Below, one piece after another: positions 26,922 through 35,148 of a DNA stretch of 64,000 bases. Under the pieces are notes generated by a model. The model was given only the letters and a program-made list of their open reading frames with translations. It did no database searches and was not told where the DNA came from. Within the stretch, counting starts at the first letter, position 1; each line of letters opens with the position of its first letter. Origin of the DNA: Lederbergia galactosidilytica (lineage in GTDB: Bacteria; Bacillota; Bacilli; Bacillales; Bacillaceae_C); the NCBI RefSeq assembly GCF_017873565.1, contig NZ_JAGGKH010000003.1, forward strand, positions 62,001 to 126,000, in the 5' to 3' direction. Made by a program: the position numbers and the translations under genes.

Positions 26922-27650
26922 ATGTTTGAACAAATAAACGAGAAAAAAGAAAAGTTAGATAGTCTGAGGCCAATACCGAAATATACTTTAAAGAGTTTAC
27001 AGGAAAAGCTATTGCTTGAATGGACATATAACACTAATGCGATAGAGGGTAATACGTTAACACTCAACGAGACAAAGGTCGTATTAGAAGGAATCACGAT
27101 TGGTGGAAAAACGATGAGGGAGCATTTAGAGGTCATTAACCACCGAGATGCGGTAAAGTACGTGGAAGAAATTGTACAAAGAGGTGAACCATTGTCGGAA
27201 TGGCAAATAAAAAATCTCCATCGTCTTATTCTAAAAGGAATTGATGATGATTATGCGGGTGTATACCGTGACCAACAGGTATTGATTGCTGGAGCCAACC
27301 ATGTCCCTCCTGCTCACTTCTTAATTAAGGAACAAATGGAACAATGTGTAGAGTTGGCAAGAGGAGAGGCATTAGACATACATCCAGTGGAAAGAGCGGC
27401 CATATTACACAGGATTGTCGTTGGTATTCACCCATTCATTGACGGGAATGGACGTACATCCCGCCTATTGTTAAATCTAGAATTGATGAAAGCAGGTTTT
27501 CCACCCATTGTCATCAAAGTGGAAAATCGATTAGCTTATTATGAAGCATTGGATAAAGCCCATACCGCGAAAAATGACGATGATTTTATTCAGTTCGTCA
27601 TAAAAGAAGTGAAAAATTCGTTGGATTTATATTTGAGTGTTCTTTCTTGA
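26922..27650 (+). CDS. Fic family protein (class II, with inhibitory motif)
   Basis: Fic-fold protein of 242 residues, expected to transfer AMP from ATP to a protein target. The active-site motif HPFIDGNGRTSRLLL starts at H170. Near the N-terminus TNAIEGN (residues 38-44) fits the [S/T]xxxE[G/N] alpha-inh motif whose glutamate blocks ATP in autoinhibited class II Fic proteins. The target is unknown. There is no separate antitoxin gene; a Nudix hydrolase gene begins 23 bases after its stop, and the two are probably co-transcribed. GAGGAGG precedes the ATG. Confidence 0.88.
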   Translation: MFEQINEKKEKLDSLRPIPKYTLKSLQEKLLLEWTYNTNAIEGNTLTLNETKVVLEGITIGGKTMREHLEVINHRDAVKYVEEIVQRGEPLSEWQIKNLHRLILKGIDDDYAGVYRDQQVLIAGANHVPPAHFLIKEQMEQCVELARGEALDIHPVERAAILHRIVVGIHPFIDGNGRTSRLLLNLELMKAGFPPIVIKVENRLAYYEALDKAHTAKNDDDFIQFVIKEVKNSLDLYLSVLS

Positions 27651-27673
27651 GCAACGATTACAGGGGGAAAAGG

Positions 27674-28066
27674 ATGGAAAAATGGAGCGGTTCGGCCGCT
27701 ATTTGTATCAATGAATATCAACAAGTGCTAATGGTCAGAAGCAAGGACGCGGATTTATGGGCTGTGCCGTCCGGTGGAATGGAGGCGGAAGAAACACCGG
27801 AGCAGTGCTGTATAAGAGAGGTGAAAGAAGAAACAGGTTATCATGTACAAATAATTAAACCTTTATATATAAAACATGCAAACATCAATGGGATTCAAGT
27901 AAAAACTTATTATTTTCTTGCCCAGGCAATTGGCGCTAGTCGAGGCATTCAAGATCCGGATCAGCTTATTGAAGAAAAAGCATGGAAATCTCTAGCAGAT
28001 ATTCTAAAACTTAATCATATGTATCCGGAAGATGTGGATCTACTTAGATTTTTAATTGGAATGTAA
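27674..28066 (+). CDS. Nudix hydrolase
   Basis: A 130-residue Nudix pyrophosphohydrolase. The box fits G-x5-E-x7-REVxEExG: GGMEAEETPEQCCIREVKEE followed by TGY. The ATG at 27674 stands six bases after AGGGGG; a TTG at 27647 overlaps the Fic stop and would add nine residues. Substrates of such small Nudix enzymes (oxidised or capped nucleotides, sugar nucleotides) cannot be told apart by sequence. It follows the Fic gene closely, so one may ask whether it acts on a nucleotide or nucleotidylated product of Fic. Confidence 0.85.
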   Translation: MEKWSGSAAICINEYQQVLMVRSKDADLWAVPSGGMEAEETPEQCCIREVKEETGYHVQIIKPLYIKHANINGIQVKTYYFLAQAIGASRGIQDPDQLIEEKAWKSLADILKLNHMYPEDVDLLRFLIGM

Positions 28067-28201
28067 GGGGATGCAAACAGATGGAGGGGTGGGGGAGCTT
28101 TTATTTTTTTATAACCGAAACGAATTTAGAACATTTTACGTCTATATTATGAGTATCGGAGATTACTAATACATAATGTAAAGTAAAGATTGGAAGAGAA
28201 A

Positions 28202-29407
28202 ATGAATAAAAAAATCTTATTATTTTTGCTTATCTTTTTAATACTAATCGTACCTATCATTGTTTATTCCGCAAAGGGACACAACCAAAGTGAGTTTGTT
28301 CGTGTTGATGGGATTGAAAACTTTTCATCAGAAACAGTACAAGGAACTGGTGATTATTTTCTGATTTACCCAAGGGACTTGCGAGTTTCACAGGATTTTA
28401 CATTAGTGAAAGAAGTAGAAAAAAGTGGTAAGGTCATTCGGAAATATAAAATATTCGATGAAGAACTTTCAAGAATGCTACCTCACCAGAAACCCAATAA
28501 TATGAACCAATTATATATATCCTTTTTTGGAGATACGGCTATTGATAATTACTATTTTACCTATGATATCCCCAAAAAGAGTTTTGAAAAAGTGAATGTT
28601 GATTATTTTAATTTTGATGTTGGCATTGACCATCTTATGCACTATGGAAACGACATTATTTTACAGACGCTCGTGTCACATAAAACTGGTGATCAAAATT
28701 ACAATGAAAAAATAGGTGGTTACAATGTTTCCATTTCAAACGCTACAGTCAAAAAAAGCTTTGAAACAGAATACCGGCATTCTCCACTCTTTGCACCAAT
28801 TTTAAATTTTGAGGAGAAGTTGATATACGGAACAACGGCCACATTAGAAAAAAATGACGAATATGCAGAGCATGGAATTGCTATAGTGGATCTAAAGAAT
28901 GATTCAGTAAGGTATGAAAACTTTGGCACAAAAGATATTGCGCTTATTCCCCTTTTTTCAACAAGTGAACTTGCTTATATTTTGGGGGAGAATGGAAAAA
29001 TGTATGTTTATGATCAGGACTTTCAGTACTCTACTTATGAGCCCTTTAAAAACTTACCACCACAACAGTATTATGATATTTACGAAAATGGACAATTAGC
29101 TTTAGATGATCACAGAATTTTATATTGCTTGAGGGGAATAGGGGAGGAAGAACGTTTCTCCTTAGGTATCTTAAATTTAGAGGGTGAGCCAAATTTTCAA
29201 TTATTCAATGCCGATTTTGCCAATACAGAACATTGGTATGAGCCCCTCTATCAGAACATAGAGGAGAAAGAAATATATGTGAAAGAAATGAGCAATGATA
29301 AGGAAGGAAATCATATCATTATCCTTGACAGTGAAAGTCTTAAAGTAAAAGCCAAGATACCTGTTGATTCTAATCATTTGCTAGATTTTATTGTGAAAAT
29401 TAATTAA
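28202..29407 (+). CDS. Hypothetical membrane-anchored extracytoplasmic protein
   Basis: I do not recognise this family. Residues 1-26 form a strong N-terminal hydrophobic segment (ILLFLLIFLILIVPIIVYS) after MNKK, with no lipobox, so it is anchored in the membrane or cleaved after YSA. The remaining ~375 residues look beta-rich, with recurrent aromatic and acidic patches (for example DYFNFDVGIDHLMHYGNDIILQT and NGKMYVYDQDFQYSTYE), which suggests a beta-propeller outside the cell; this is inference. The ATG at 28202 follows GGAAGAG. It is a single gene converging on the fusB-like gene. Confidence 0.65.
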   Translation: MNKKILLFLLIFLILIVPIIVYSAKGHNQSEFVRVDGIENFSSETVQGTGDYFLIYPRDLRVSQDFTLVKEVEKSGKVIRKYKIFDEELSRMLPHQKPNNMNQLYISFFGDTAIDNYYFTYDIPKKSFEKVNVDYFNFDVGIDHLMHYGNDIILQTLVSHKTGDQNYNEKIGGYNVSISNATVKKSFETEYRHSPLFAPILNFEEKLIYGTTATLEKNDEYAEHGIAIVDLKNDSVRYENFGTKDIALIPLFSTSELAYILGENGKMYVYDQDFQYSTYEPFKNLPPQQYYDIYENGQLALDDHRILYCLRGIGEEERFSLGILNLEGEPNFQLFNADFANTEHWYEPLYQNIEEKEIYVKEMSNDKEGNHIIILDSESLKVKAKIPVDSNHLLDFIVKIN

Positions 29408-29436
29408 TAGGAATCTCGGAGGTCCTAATAAAAGCA

Positions 29437-29463
29437 AAAACTGAGGGAAATCCCCTCAGTTTA
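29437..29463. terminator. Bidirectional terminator between converging genes
   Basis: AAACTGAGGG pairs with CCCTCAGTTT, with A-rich and T-rich flanks on either side. It serves the gene ending at 29407 and probably the fusB-like gene ending at 29461. Confidence 0.75.
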
Positions 29464-30114
29464 TTTCTTTACCAACTCAACGAATTGTTCAAGTTTATCT
29501 AATGACCGTAAGTTCTGATTGCATGTTAAGCTATCTGTGCAAATATAATTTCCGCGATTTGTGTAGGTCTCTTTGCCACTTTTGACGTTAGCCATAAATA
29601 ACCCAACTTCTTCATGGCCATTGCATAAAGCACAAATGCCTTTTGTGGATTGGCGAAAGGTTCCGTTAATACCAATCAATTTTCCTTTATAGTCGAATAT
29701 GAGAAATTTCTTTTCTGAGCGGATATCATACCAGCCCAAATAAGAGATTTCCTTAAAGTTAACTTCCTTTAAAGAAGAAGGAAGCTTTAATTTTTTTGCT
29801 TTAGGAAATAGTTTGCTCACTGTTTTTTCCGTTATAGTTTTAAAGGGAATCACATAATCCTTCAATTCGTTTACATATTGATTCGCTTGAGAATCTTCTT
29901 TTATTTCCGTAACAGGGCTTAAAAGCAAGCGCTGCTGTTCAGTGATTTCTGGGAACAACTCTAGGATTTTATCAAGAGTTCCAAACTTTACCGCCTTTAA
30001 GACATTGGGATCTTTCACAGTGTTATAGGCATGCACCAGATTTTTCACTTGGAATTTTATAAATTGATATTGATCACTTCGAATAAATGTTTCTATTTTC
30101 AGATGGCTTGTCAT
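29461..30114 (-). CDS. FusB/FusC-like elongation factor G-binding protein
   Basis: A 217-residue protein of the FusB/FusC family, which bind EF-G and rescue it from the ribosome when fusidic acid traps it. The N-terminal half is helical. The C-terminal half holds the family's treble-clef zinc finger: C161 and C164 in CALCNGHEEV, then C192 and C198 in YICTDSLTCN, with SYLGWYDIRSEKKFLIFDY before it. Chromosomal homologues in Bacillus and Listeria-type genomes confer intrinsic tolerance or may have a housekeeping role in EF-G release. The gene has a 175-base leader that looks regulatory (see 30121-30288). TAAGGAG lies nine bases before its ATG. Confidence 0.85.
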   Translation of the reverse strand: MTSHLKIETFIRSDQYQFIKFQVKNLVHAYNTVKDPNVLKAVKFGTLDKILELFPEITEQQRLLLSPVTEIKEDSQANQYVNELKDYVIPFKTITEKTVSKLFPKAKKLKLPSSLKEVNFKEISYLGWYDIRSEKKFLIFDYKGKLIGINGTFRQSTKGICALCNGHEEVGLFMANVKSGKETYTNRGNYICTDSLTCNQNLRSLDKLEQFVELVKK

Positions 30115-30120
30115 ATTTAC

Positions 30121-30288
30121 TAGCTCCTTATTTTATTATTTTTTAATAAGGGGCAAAGCCATTATGCGGCGATTATTTGATTGTCCACCCCATGCAAAGA
30201 ATCGCCTTTTCCATAATAGGCTTTGCATGAGATGCTACCAATTCTGGCGGTAGGGTACTCGCCATTTTCTATCACCTCCGGTAAATAT
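30121..30288 (-). promoter_or_regulatory. Putative leader-peptide attenuator of the FusB-like gene
   Basis: Read on the minus strand, the leader holds a 30-codon ORF and three segments with competing pairings. Segment 1 (30228-30213) can pair through ATGCAAAG with CTTTGCAT of segment 2 (30199-30192), or through GCAAAGCC.ATTAT with ATAATGGCTTTGC of segment 3 (30165-30153). Segment 2 can also pair through GGCGATT (30206-30200) with AATCGCC (30174-30168), which overlaps the leader stop codon. Beyond this, CCTTATT (about 30152-30146) pairs with AATAAGG (about 30132-30126), hiding the Shine-Dalgarno of the fusB-like gene. No U-run follows segment 3, so control would be at translation. All function is inferred from layout. 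Confidence 0.6.
30173..30265 (-). CDS. Leader peptide of the FusB-like gene (30 residues)
   Basis: The ATG at 30265 has GGAGGTGAT (30279-30271) at ideal spacing, the best ribosome binding site in this region. The peptide starts MASTLPPELVASHAK and ends in CMGWTIK before TAA at 30175-30173. It ends 58 bases before the fusB-like start. It has no hydrophobic or known domain; its size, its site downstream of a strong promoter, and its overlap with alternative RNA pairings suggest that its translation, rather than its product, matters. A Pro-Pro pair at residues 6-7 is a possible slow point. Confidence 0.6.
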   Translation of the reverse strand: MASTLPPELVASHAKPIMEKAILCMGWTIK

Positions 30289-30294
30289 GTTCGT

Positions 30295-30323
30295 ATTATA
30301 CAACAGATTGAAAGGATCTTGAA
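30295..30323 (-). promoter_or_regulatory. Promoter of the fusB-like leader
   Basis: On the minus strand TTCAAG (30323-30318) and a perfect TATAAT (30300-30295) are separated by 17 bases. Transcription would begin near 30288, giving a 5' leader of about 175 bases. Confidence 0.7.
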
Positions 30324-30393
30324 CCCCTGTTAAAGGATTTTTCTTTCTTGGAATCGAATAAGGATAGCATAGGTAAATAATCGGAGGGATGAA

Positions 30394-31278
30394 ATGAGTC
30401 ATCTTATATCGTTAGATCAAGTGTCTTTTTCGGTAAAAGCCCCACATGATTTTACTTGGCTCCATGATCTAGGTAATGTCTTTGTCGTTTTTGCTGAACA
30501 GGATTCAGGCAATTTGAGCTTTGGTGTGGAAAAGAATGACGTGAAGAAGTTCGTTAAATATGCGGGTGCAAGTCCTCTTCACTTTGCTGGAGATCCGGAA
30601 GAAGCGATCACAAGGTTAAAAGAAGCAATCCCTGTTTATGAGAGTTTGCAACACCCAAATTTAGTAAACTTAGTTGAACATTTTCAGCTTGAAAATGGTT
30701 ATGCGCTCGTATTTGAATGGTTTGAGGGAGAGGGTCTACATCCGCATTGGAAATTTCCCCCTCCATTAAAATATGAACACCCAGACTCACCGTATTTTCG
30801 CTTCCGGCAATTATCGATTGATCATCGATTAGCAGTGTTAAAGAATATCTTTGAATTCCATGTTCATGTGGAAGAAATGGGATATGTGGCCATTGATTTT
30901 TATGATGGTAGTATCTTGTACGATTTTAAACATCATCAAATGAAGATATGTGATATTGATTTGTATCAGCAAAAGCCTTACACCAATCCAATGGGCAGAC
31001 TTTGGGGTTCATCCCGATTTATGTCCCCTGAGGAATTTATCGAGGAAGCCGAAATTGATAGTAGAACGAATGTCTTTTTAATGGGAGCGACGGCATTCGC
31101 GTTAGTCGGAGGGGAACTGGATCGATCAATCGAAAAATGGGAAGCTTCTCAGGCACTGTACGATGTGGCCATGCAGGCTAGTGAAAAAGAGCGGGATAAT
31201 CGCTATACAAGTGTGAAACAGTTTTTCCAAGCATGGGAAGAGGCTTTGAGAATTGAGAAAAATAATGAAAAAACCTGA
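30394..31278 (+). CDS. Protein kinase-like protein with altered catalytic loop
   Basis: A 294-residue protein with the outline of an eukaryotic-type Ser/Thr kinase: a conserved-looking VYESLQHPNLVNLVEHF region around helix C and strands 4-5, hinge LVFEWFEGEGL, a catalytic loop VAIDFYDGSILYD (D168, with Ser at the usual Asn position and no HRD), a DFG-like ICDIDLY, and the activation-segment end SSRFMSPEEF. The first ~50 residues lack an obvious GxGxxG loop; K55 in KKFVKYAG could be the ATP lysine. It could thus be a weak kinase or pseudokinase. Divergent from the fusB-like gene; the HAD gene overlaps its end by 14 bases. Confidence 0.7.
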   Translation: MSHLISLDQVSFSVKAPHDFTWLHDLGNVFVVFAEQDSGNLSFGVEKNDVKKFVKYAGASPLHFAGDPEEAITRLKEAIPVYESLQHPNLVNLVEHFQLENGYALVFEWFEGEGLHPHWKFPPPLKYEHPDSPYFRFRQLSIDHRLAVLKNIFEFHVHVEEMGYVAIDFYDGSILYDFKHHQMKICDIDLYQQKPYTNPMGRLWGSSRFMSPEEFIEEAEIDSRTNVFLMGATAFALVGGELDRSIEKWEASQALYDVAMQASEKERDNRYTSVKQFFQAWEEALRIEKNNEKT

Positions 31279-31846
31279 TTTGATCTTAGATATTGCCGGC
31301 GTATTGGCTACTAATTTTTCACCCTTATTTTGGCACTACTTATCTACCACTTATGATGTGCAGTATGAAGAATTGCTCAAATTTAGAAAAGGGGTCCGCG
31401 AAAAATTATGGACAGGAGAGATGACGGAACAAGCTTTTTGGGAGAATTTACAAAGGCAAGTTCCTAACCTTCATATTGAAGCGGCTAAAGAGCAATTATT
31501 ATCGATGATTACCCCTTTACCAGCTGTTGAAGAGATTCCTGGTTGGAGTGAGATTGCGAACATTCATCTGTTAAGCAATCATCGGCTTGAATGGATCGAA
31601 CATATCCTCATCCCGATTCAAGAGTATTTAACAAGTGTAACAATTTCTGCAGCGGTAGGCGCATGTAAACCAGGAATTTCCATATACGAAAAAACTCAAA
31701 CCTACCTAAGAAACAATGGAATTTTGTTATTTGTCGATGATCAGGAGAAAAATTTGATAGGGGCAGCGGAACTAGGCTGGGACACGCTGCTTGCTGATGA
31801 GCAGGGAAAGTGGACGGAGAAAGTTTCTTCGCTGCTAAATCAATAG
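31265..31846 (+). CDS. HAD superfamily hydrolase
   Basis: A HAD subfamily IA (YihX-like variant) phosphatase of 193 residues. Motif I is ILDIAGVL with nucleophile D9; the second aspartate of DxD is replaced, as is usual in YihX-type proteins with D-x-G-x-V. Motif II is LLSNH, motif III lysine is in GACKPG, and motif IV is LFVDDQEKN. The cap is small and helical. The ATG at 31265 overlaps the kinase-like gene; a TTG at 31253 would add four residues. The overlap implies co-expression, perhaps as a kinase/phosphatase pair, but nothing more supports that. Confidence 0.8.
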   Translation: MKKPDLILDIAGVLATNFSPLFWHYLSTTYDVQYEELLKFRKGVREKLWTGEMTEQAFWENLQRQVPNLHIEAAKEQLLSMITPLPAVEEIPGWSEIANIHLLSNHRLEWIEHILIPIQEYLTSVTISAAVGACKPGISIYEKTQTYLRNNGILLFVDDQEKNLIGAAELGWDTLLADEQGKWTEKVSSLLNQ

Positions 31847-31986
31847 TAGATCCGTAAAAGAACATATTACGGCAGCATCAACGTTCGAAAGGGGGACTTC
31901 CAATATTTATACATACGATTACACCAAGTATAATAGAAAGAAAAATTTGCTATGATGCGACGATTGTAGAGTATCCTTGTACTTTA

Positions 31987-32436
31987 TTGTATGCGGACAA
32001 GAAGCATGCAGTTCTTTTTCATAAGGTCCAGAAGTCTTTTTCGATGGTGACAGAACAAGAAACCTTAACCATCCCAGTAGGGAGTTATACGCTGGCTTAT
32101 TATTGGGAAGATCGACCTTATAATTTGTATATTTGGCGAGACAAGAATGGCCATTATTTGGGGTCCTATTTTAATATTGTGAAAAACACCTCTATCACAG
32201 ACTCCCTTATCACTTTTGAAGATTTGATTATCGATGTTTTGGTTTTTCCGAATGGTGATTGGTATATTTTAGATGTGGAAGAGCTGCCTGTGGCGCTTGC
32301 TCAGTTTGAAAAGGGATATGTTCGACAGTCTATAGATTTACTAAAAAATGGACTTGATAACCTTCTTTTGCCAATTTTAACAGAGGGAGAAACAAAATTT
32401 GGACATAAGTCGCTTTTTACTTTGTTGAATGGATAA
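31987..32436 (+). CDS. DUF402 family protein, start uncertain
   Basis: The block NLYIWRDKNGHYLGSYFNIVKNT followed by TFEDLIIDVLVFPNGDWYILDVEELP marks the DUF402 (FAU-1/nucleoside-phosphatase-like beta-barrel) family. The first canonical start is the TTG at 31987, giving 149 residues, but it has no ribosome binding site. The same frame is open back to 31858 and seems to encode further family-like residues (for example IIERKICYDATIVEYPCTLL) without any ATG, GTG or TTG. AAAGGGGG at 31888-31895 stands before an in-frame ATA at 31903. So either a rare start codon is used or the gene has lost its start. Confidence 0.65.
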   Translation: MYADKKHAVLFHKVQKSFSMVTEQETLTIPVGSYTLAYYWEDRPYNLYIWRDKNGHYLGSYFNIVKNTSITDSLITFEDLIIDVLVFPNGDWYILDVEELPVALAQFEKGYVRQSIDLLKNGLDNLLLPILTEGETKFGHKSLFTLLNG

Positions 32437-32481
32437 ACAGTATTTGATTTAGACTTTCATGTTTAGGAGCGTATTAAAAAA

Positions 32482-33210
32482 ATGAAACATAAAACAGGAA
32501 AATTATACGAAACTCATTTATATGAGCCGATTCAAAACTATTTTACCCAACATGAATATGAGGTTTACGGAGAAGTTAACCATTGTGACTTAATTGCTGT
32601 AAAAGAGAATGAGCTTATTATTGTTGAGCTAAAGCTTAATTTAAGTGTGGAACTCCTTATACAAGCTACCATAAGACAACGCTTATCTGACCTCGTTTAC
32701 ATCGCTATTCCTAAACCCAAGTACAGTCTATTCTCGAAGAAATGGAAAAACATATGTTACTTGATAAGGAGACTTGAGTTAGGTCTAATCATCGTTTCAA
32801 TTGAACAGGATCAGGTTGAAATAAAAATTCCCCCATCCTCTTTTGATCGAAAAAAGAGCATGGAAAGGAGCAGGAAAAAAAGAAACAGGCTTCTCAATGA
32901 ACTTAAAGGGAGGCATGGGGACCATAATATTGGTGGGAGTCATAATACTAAGATTATGACGGCATATAAAGAAAATTGTATCCACATTGCTTGTTGCCTC
33001 GAACATTTCGGCTCGTTATCGCCTAAAGCACTCCGTCATTTGGGGACAGGGGAGAAGACCTTATCTATCCTCAATAAAAACTATTATGGCTGGTTTAATA
33101 GAATTCGCAGAGGAACATACACCATCAGCGAGTTGGGGAAAAAAGAGATACATGAATACCCAGAACTAATTCGTCATTATGCCGAATTAGTAGGGAATTC
33201 GTCTGATTAA
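32482..33210 (+). CDS. DUF2161 family protein with PD-(D/E)XK nuclease-like motif
   Basis: A 242-residue protein of the DUF2161 family, predicted PD-(D/E)XK phosphodiesterases. The putative nuclease core is in the first 100 residues: E10, D36 in VNHCDLIAVKENEL, and E49-x-K51 in IIVELKL, followed by a Q-rich helix (QATIRQRLSDLVYIAIPK) as in many members of that fold. The C-terminal ~80 residues (GSLSPKALRHLGTGEKTLSILNKNYYGWFNRIRRGTYTISELGKKEI) resemble a winged helix. It may act on nucleic acid, but no biological role is known. AGGAG precedes the ATG. No methyltransferase or toxin partner is adjacent. Confidence 0.75.
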   Translation: MKHKTGKLYETHLYEPIQNYFTQHEYEVYGEVNHCDLIAVKENELIIVELKLNLSVELLIQATIRQRLSDLVYIAIPKPKYSLFSKKWKNICYLIRRLELGLIIVSIEQDQVEIKIPPSSFDRKKSMERSRKKRNRLLNELKGRHGDHNIGGSHNTKIMTAYKENCIHIACCLEHFGSLSPKALRHLGTGEKTLSILNKNYYGWFNRIRRGTYTISELGKKEIHEYPELIRHYAELVGNSSD

Positions 33211-33267
33211 TGATTTCTGCATTCATGTCCATATGAAAGAGAAATAATCGAAAAATGGAGGATAACT

Positions 33268-34281
33268 ATGAATGAAAACCTGAGAAACTCGATTAATCAA
33301 TTATCGGAAAGTGAAGCAAAGTCAATTCTCTTACAAACAATGCTTCGGTTAAAAAAGATACCAGAGTCTAATGAATCACAGCGACAGATGATAAAAGATT
33401 TACATGTATGGTGGAACCTTAAATTTGCTCAAAGTAGTAAAAAATGTACTGAAATGGAATATAAAACGGTACATATCGTCTGCGGCGAATCTACTACAGG
33501 TTCACTAAAATTTGGGTTAGAACATGGGAATAAAGTGATCGGCTTTCCTGACTTCTTTGCTGCTGGTCCCATTTGGAAGCTTCATGAAGAAGAAGGACGT
33601 ACGCATCGCTATGAATGGCTACGGGATCATTTGAATATTGAGGATGATTTTATTGAAAAAGAGTATCAAAAAAGATTTTCAAAAACGCTCGCGGAACTAG
33701 AGGCGATTCCAGACCATGTTCCGATTGTGCTCTGGACCGGTGAAAATGCGGGCGAACAAACAGGGATACGCTATCTTTTGTATATGTTGAAGGAAAAACC
33801 GAATGATGCCTTCCTAATCAATACAACCCTTGCCTATCAGGAGTTATATAATACAAATGAAATCCAGTATTTTTGTTTTCACACAGGAGAGGTTCATCCA
33901 GAGAAGTTAAATGATATTTATCAAAAGAACTTGCCGGAAGCTTTAACCCTTGAGGAGAGATCACGATTCGAAAAAGAATGGATCACTTTATCTAACACGA
34001 AGGGCGTAGTGCGGATCTTGGAGGATCATATCATCAAAGAAGTAGGGGAAGATTACTTTGATGAGTTGCTTATAACCGCTGCTCAAAATTTACACAAGCA
34101 AAAGGGGAAGGATTTTATTCGAACAGGTCGATTGATTGGAGAAGTGCTTGGACAGATTGATGGCATGGTAGGAGATTCCTTTTTGGAATATAGAGTGCGG
34201 TGTTTGATCAATCAAGGGGTTTTTGAAATAAAGGGAATTCCTAAGGCAATGCGATATTATCGTGTGAAGCTAAGGGAATGA
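33268..34281 (+). CDS. DUF1835 domain-containing protein
   Basis: A 337-residue protein common in Bacillus, with an N-terminal helical part and a DUF1835 domain from about residue 67, beginning HIVCGESTTGSLKFGL and continuing with the typical DFFAAGPIWKLHEEEG. A DUF3658-like C-terminal domain (residues ~240-335, ending with IKGIPKAMRYYRVKL) follows. The function of the family is unknown; the HIVCGESTxGSL loop looks like a phosphate- or nucleotide-binding loop, which is only inference. TGGAGGA stands before the ATG. It appears to be transcribed alone or with the next methyltransferase. Confidence 0.75.
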   Translation: MNENLRNSINQLSESEAKSILLQTMLRLKKIPESNESQRQMIKDLHVWWNLKFAQSSKKCTEMEYKTVHIVCGESTTGSLKFGLEHGNKVIGFPDFFAAGPIWKLHEEEGRTHRYEWLRDHLNIEDDFIEKEYQKRFSKTLAELEAIPDHVPIVLWTGENAGEQTGIRYLLYMLKEKPNDAFLINTTLAYQELYNTNEIQYFCFHTGEVHPEKLNDIYQKNLPEALTLEERSRFEKEWITLSNTKGVVRILEDHIIKEVGEDYFDELLITAAQNLHKQKGKDFIRTGRLIGEVLGQIDGMVGDSFLEYRVRCLINQGVFEIKGIPKAMRYYRVKLRE

Positions 34282-34345
34282 GCATTTTGGAAACCGTTAG
34301 AATATATTAATCCTTTGCAATGGGATTAAATTAATAGGGAGGGCA

Positions 34346-35128
34346 ATGATGACAACATTTAGCGATCCATCTCATTTACCTGGGTGGCTTCGTCCACATT
34401 CACTCGAATGGTATAAGCAGCTTAGCGGGCAACAAGGGGAATATGAATACTCTTGGGAATCTACTCATACGGAGCCAAATGGGGAGTCGATTTTTGATCG
34501 AGAAGTGGCCGAGATGGTTCAGGACAAAAAGGTGCTCGATATTGGTTGCGGACATGGGGAATTCACAAATAAGTGTGCTTTACGAGCGAAAGAGATGATT
34601 GGTCTTGATGCAACAGATCGATTCATCCAAATAGGAATGGAAAATAGAAAATCAAATGTTTCTTTTATCGTAGGCAATACGAAACAAGGTTTGCCCTTTA
34701 CTGCTGATACATTTGATTGTGCCTATATTCGCAAGGGACCAACATCTGTTTATCCTTATTTGCCACAAGTAGTTAAAAAAGGAGGGAAGATCCTTGCCTT
34801 ACATCCTGGTGATAAATCACAAAAGGAACTTCCCCAGTTATTTCCAAACCTGTTTACAGCGTCGACAGGGACACCAGTCTTGGATATCATTCAACAAAAA
34901 ATAGAAAATAATTTTACAAGTTCAGAAATTGAGACCATCAATAGTATCGAATATTTTCATACGCCTGTAGATATTATTAAGCGGCGGTGTTTTGGTCAAA
35001 AACCAGAAGTGATTAAACAGGTGGAAGATGCAGCTTTGGAACAGATTAAAAAAGTGTTTGATAAAGAGGCCACAAAGAACGGCTTAGCTGTTACTCAATC
35101 GTATTATATTGTGAGGGCCACCGTTTAA
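34346..35128 (+). CDS. Class I SAM-dependent methyltransferase
   Basis: A soluble methyltransferase of 260 residues. Motif I is KVLDIGCGHGEF at about residues 64-75, motif II acid lies in MIGLDATDRF, and GLPFTADTFDCAYIRKGPTSVYPYL with VVKKGGKILALHPGD covers motifs post-I to III. An N-terminal extension of ~50 residues (PGWLRPHSLEWYKQLS) is typical of Bacillus homologues annotated only as methyltransferases. Substrate unknown. Two adjacent ATG codons (34346, 34349) follow AGGGAGGG; the first is taken. Confidence 0.82.
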   Translation: MMTTFSDPSHLPGWLRPHSLEWYKQLSGQQGEYEYSWESTHTEPNGESIFDREVAEMVQDKKVLDIGCGHGEFTNKCALRAKEMIGLDATDRFIQIGMENRKSNVSFIVGNTKQGLPFTADTFDCAYIRKGPTSVYPYLPQVVKKGGKILALHPGDKSQKELPQLFPNLFTASTGTPVLDIIQQKIENNFTSSEIETINSIEYFHTPVDIIKRRCFGQKPEVIKQVEDAALEQIKKVFDKEATKNGLAVTQSYYIVRATV

Positions 35129-35148
35129 AAAATCAATCAAAAGAAGTG

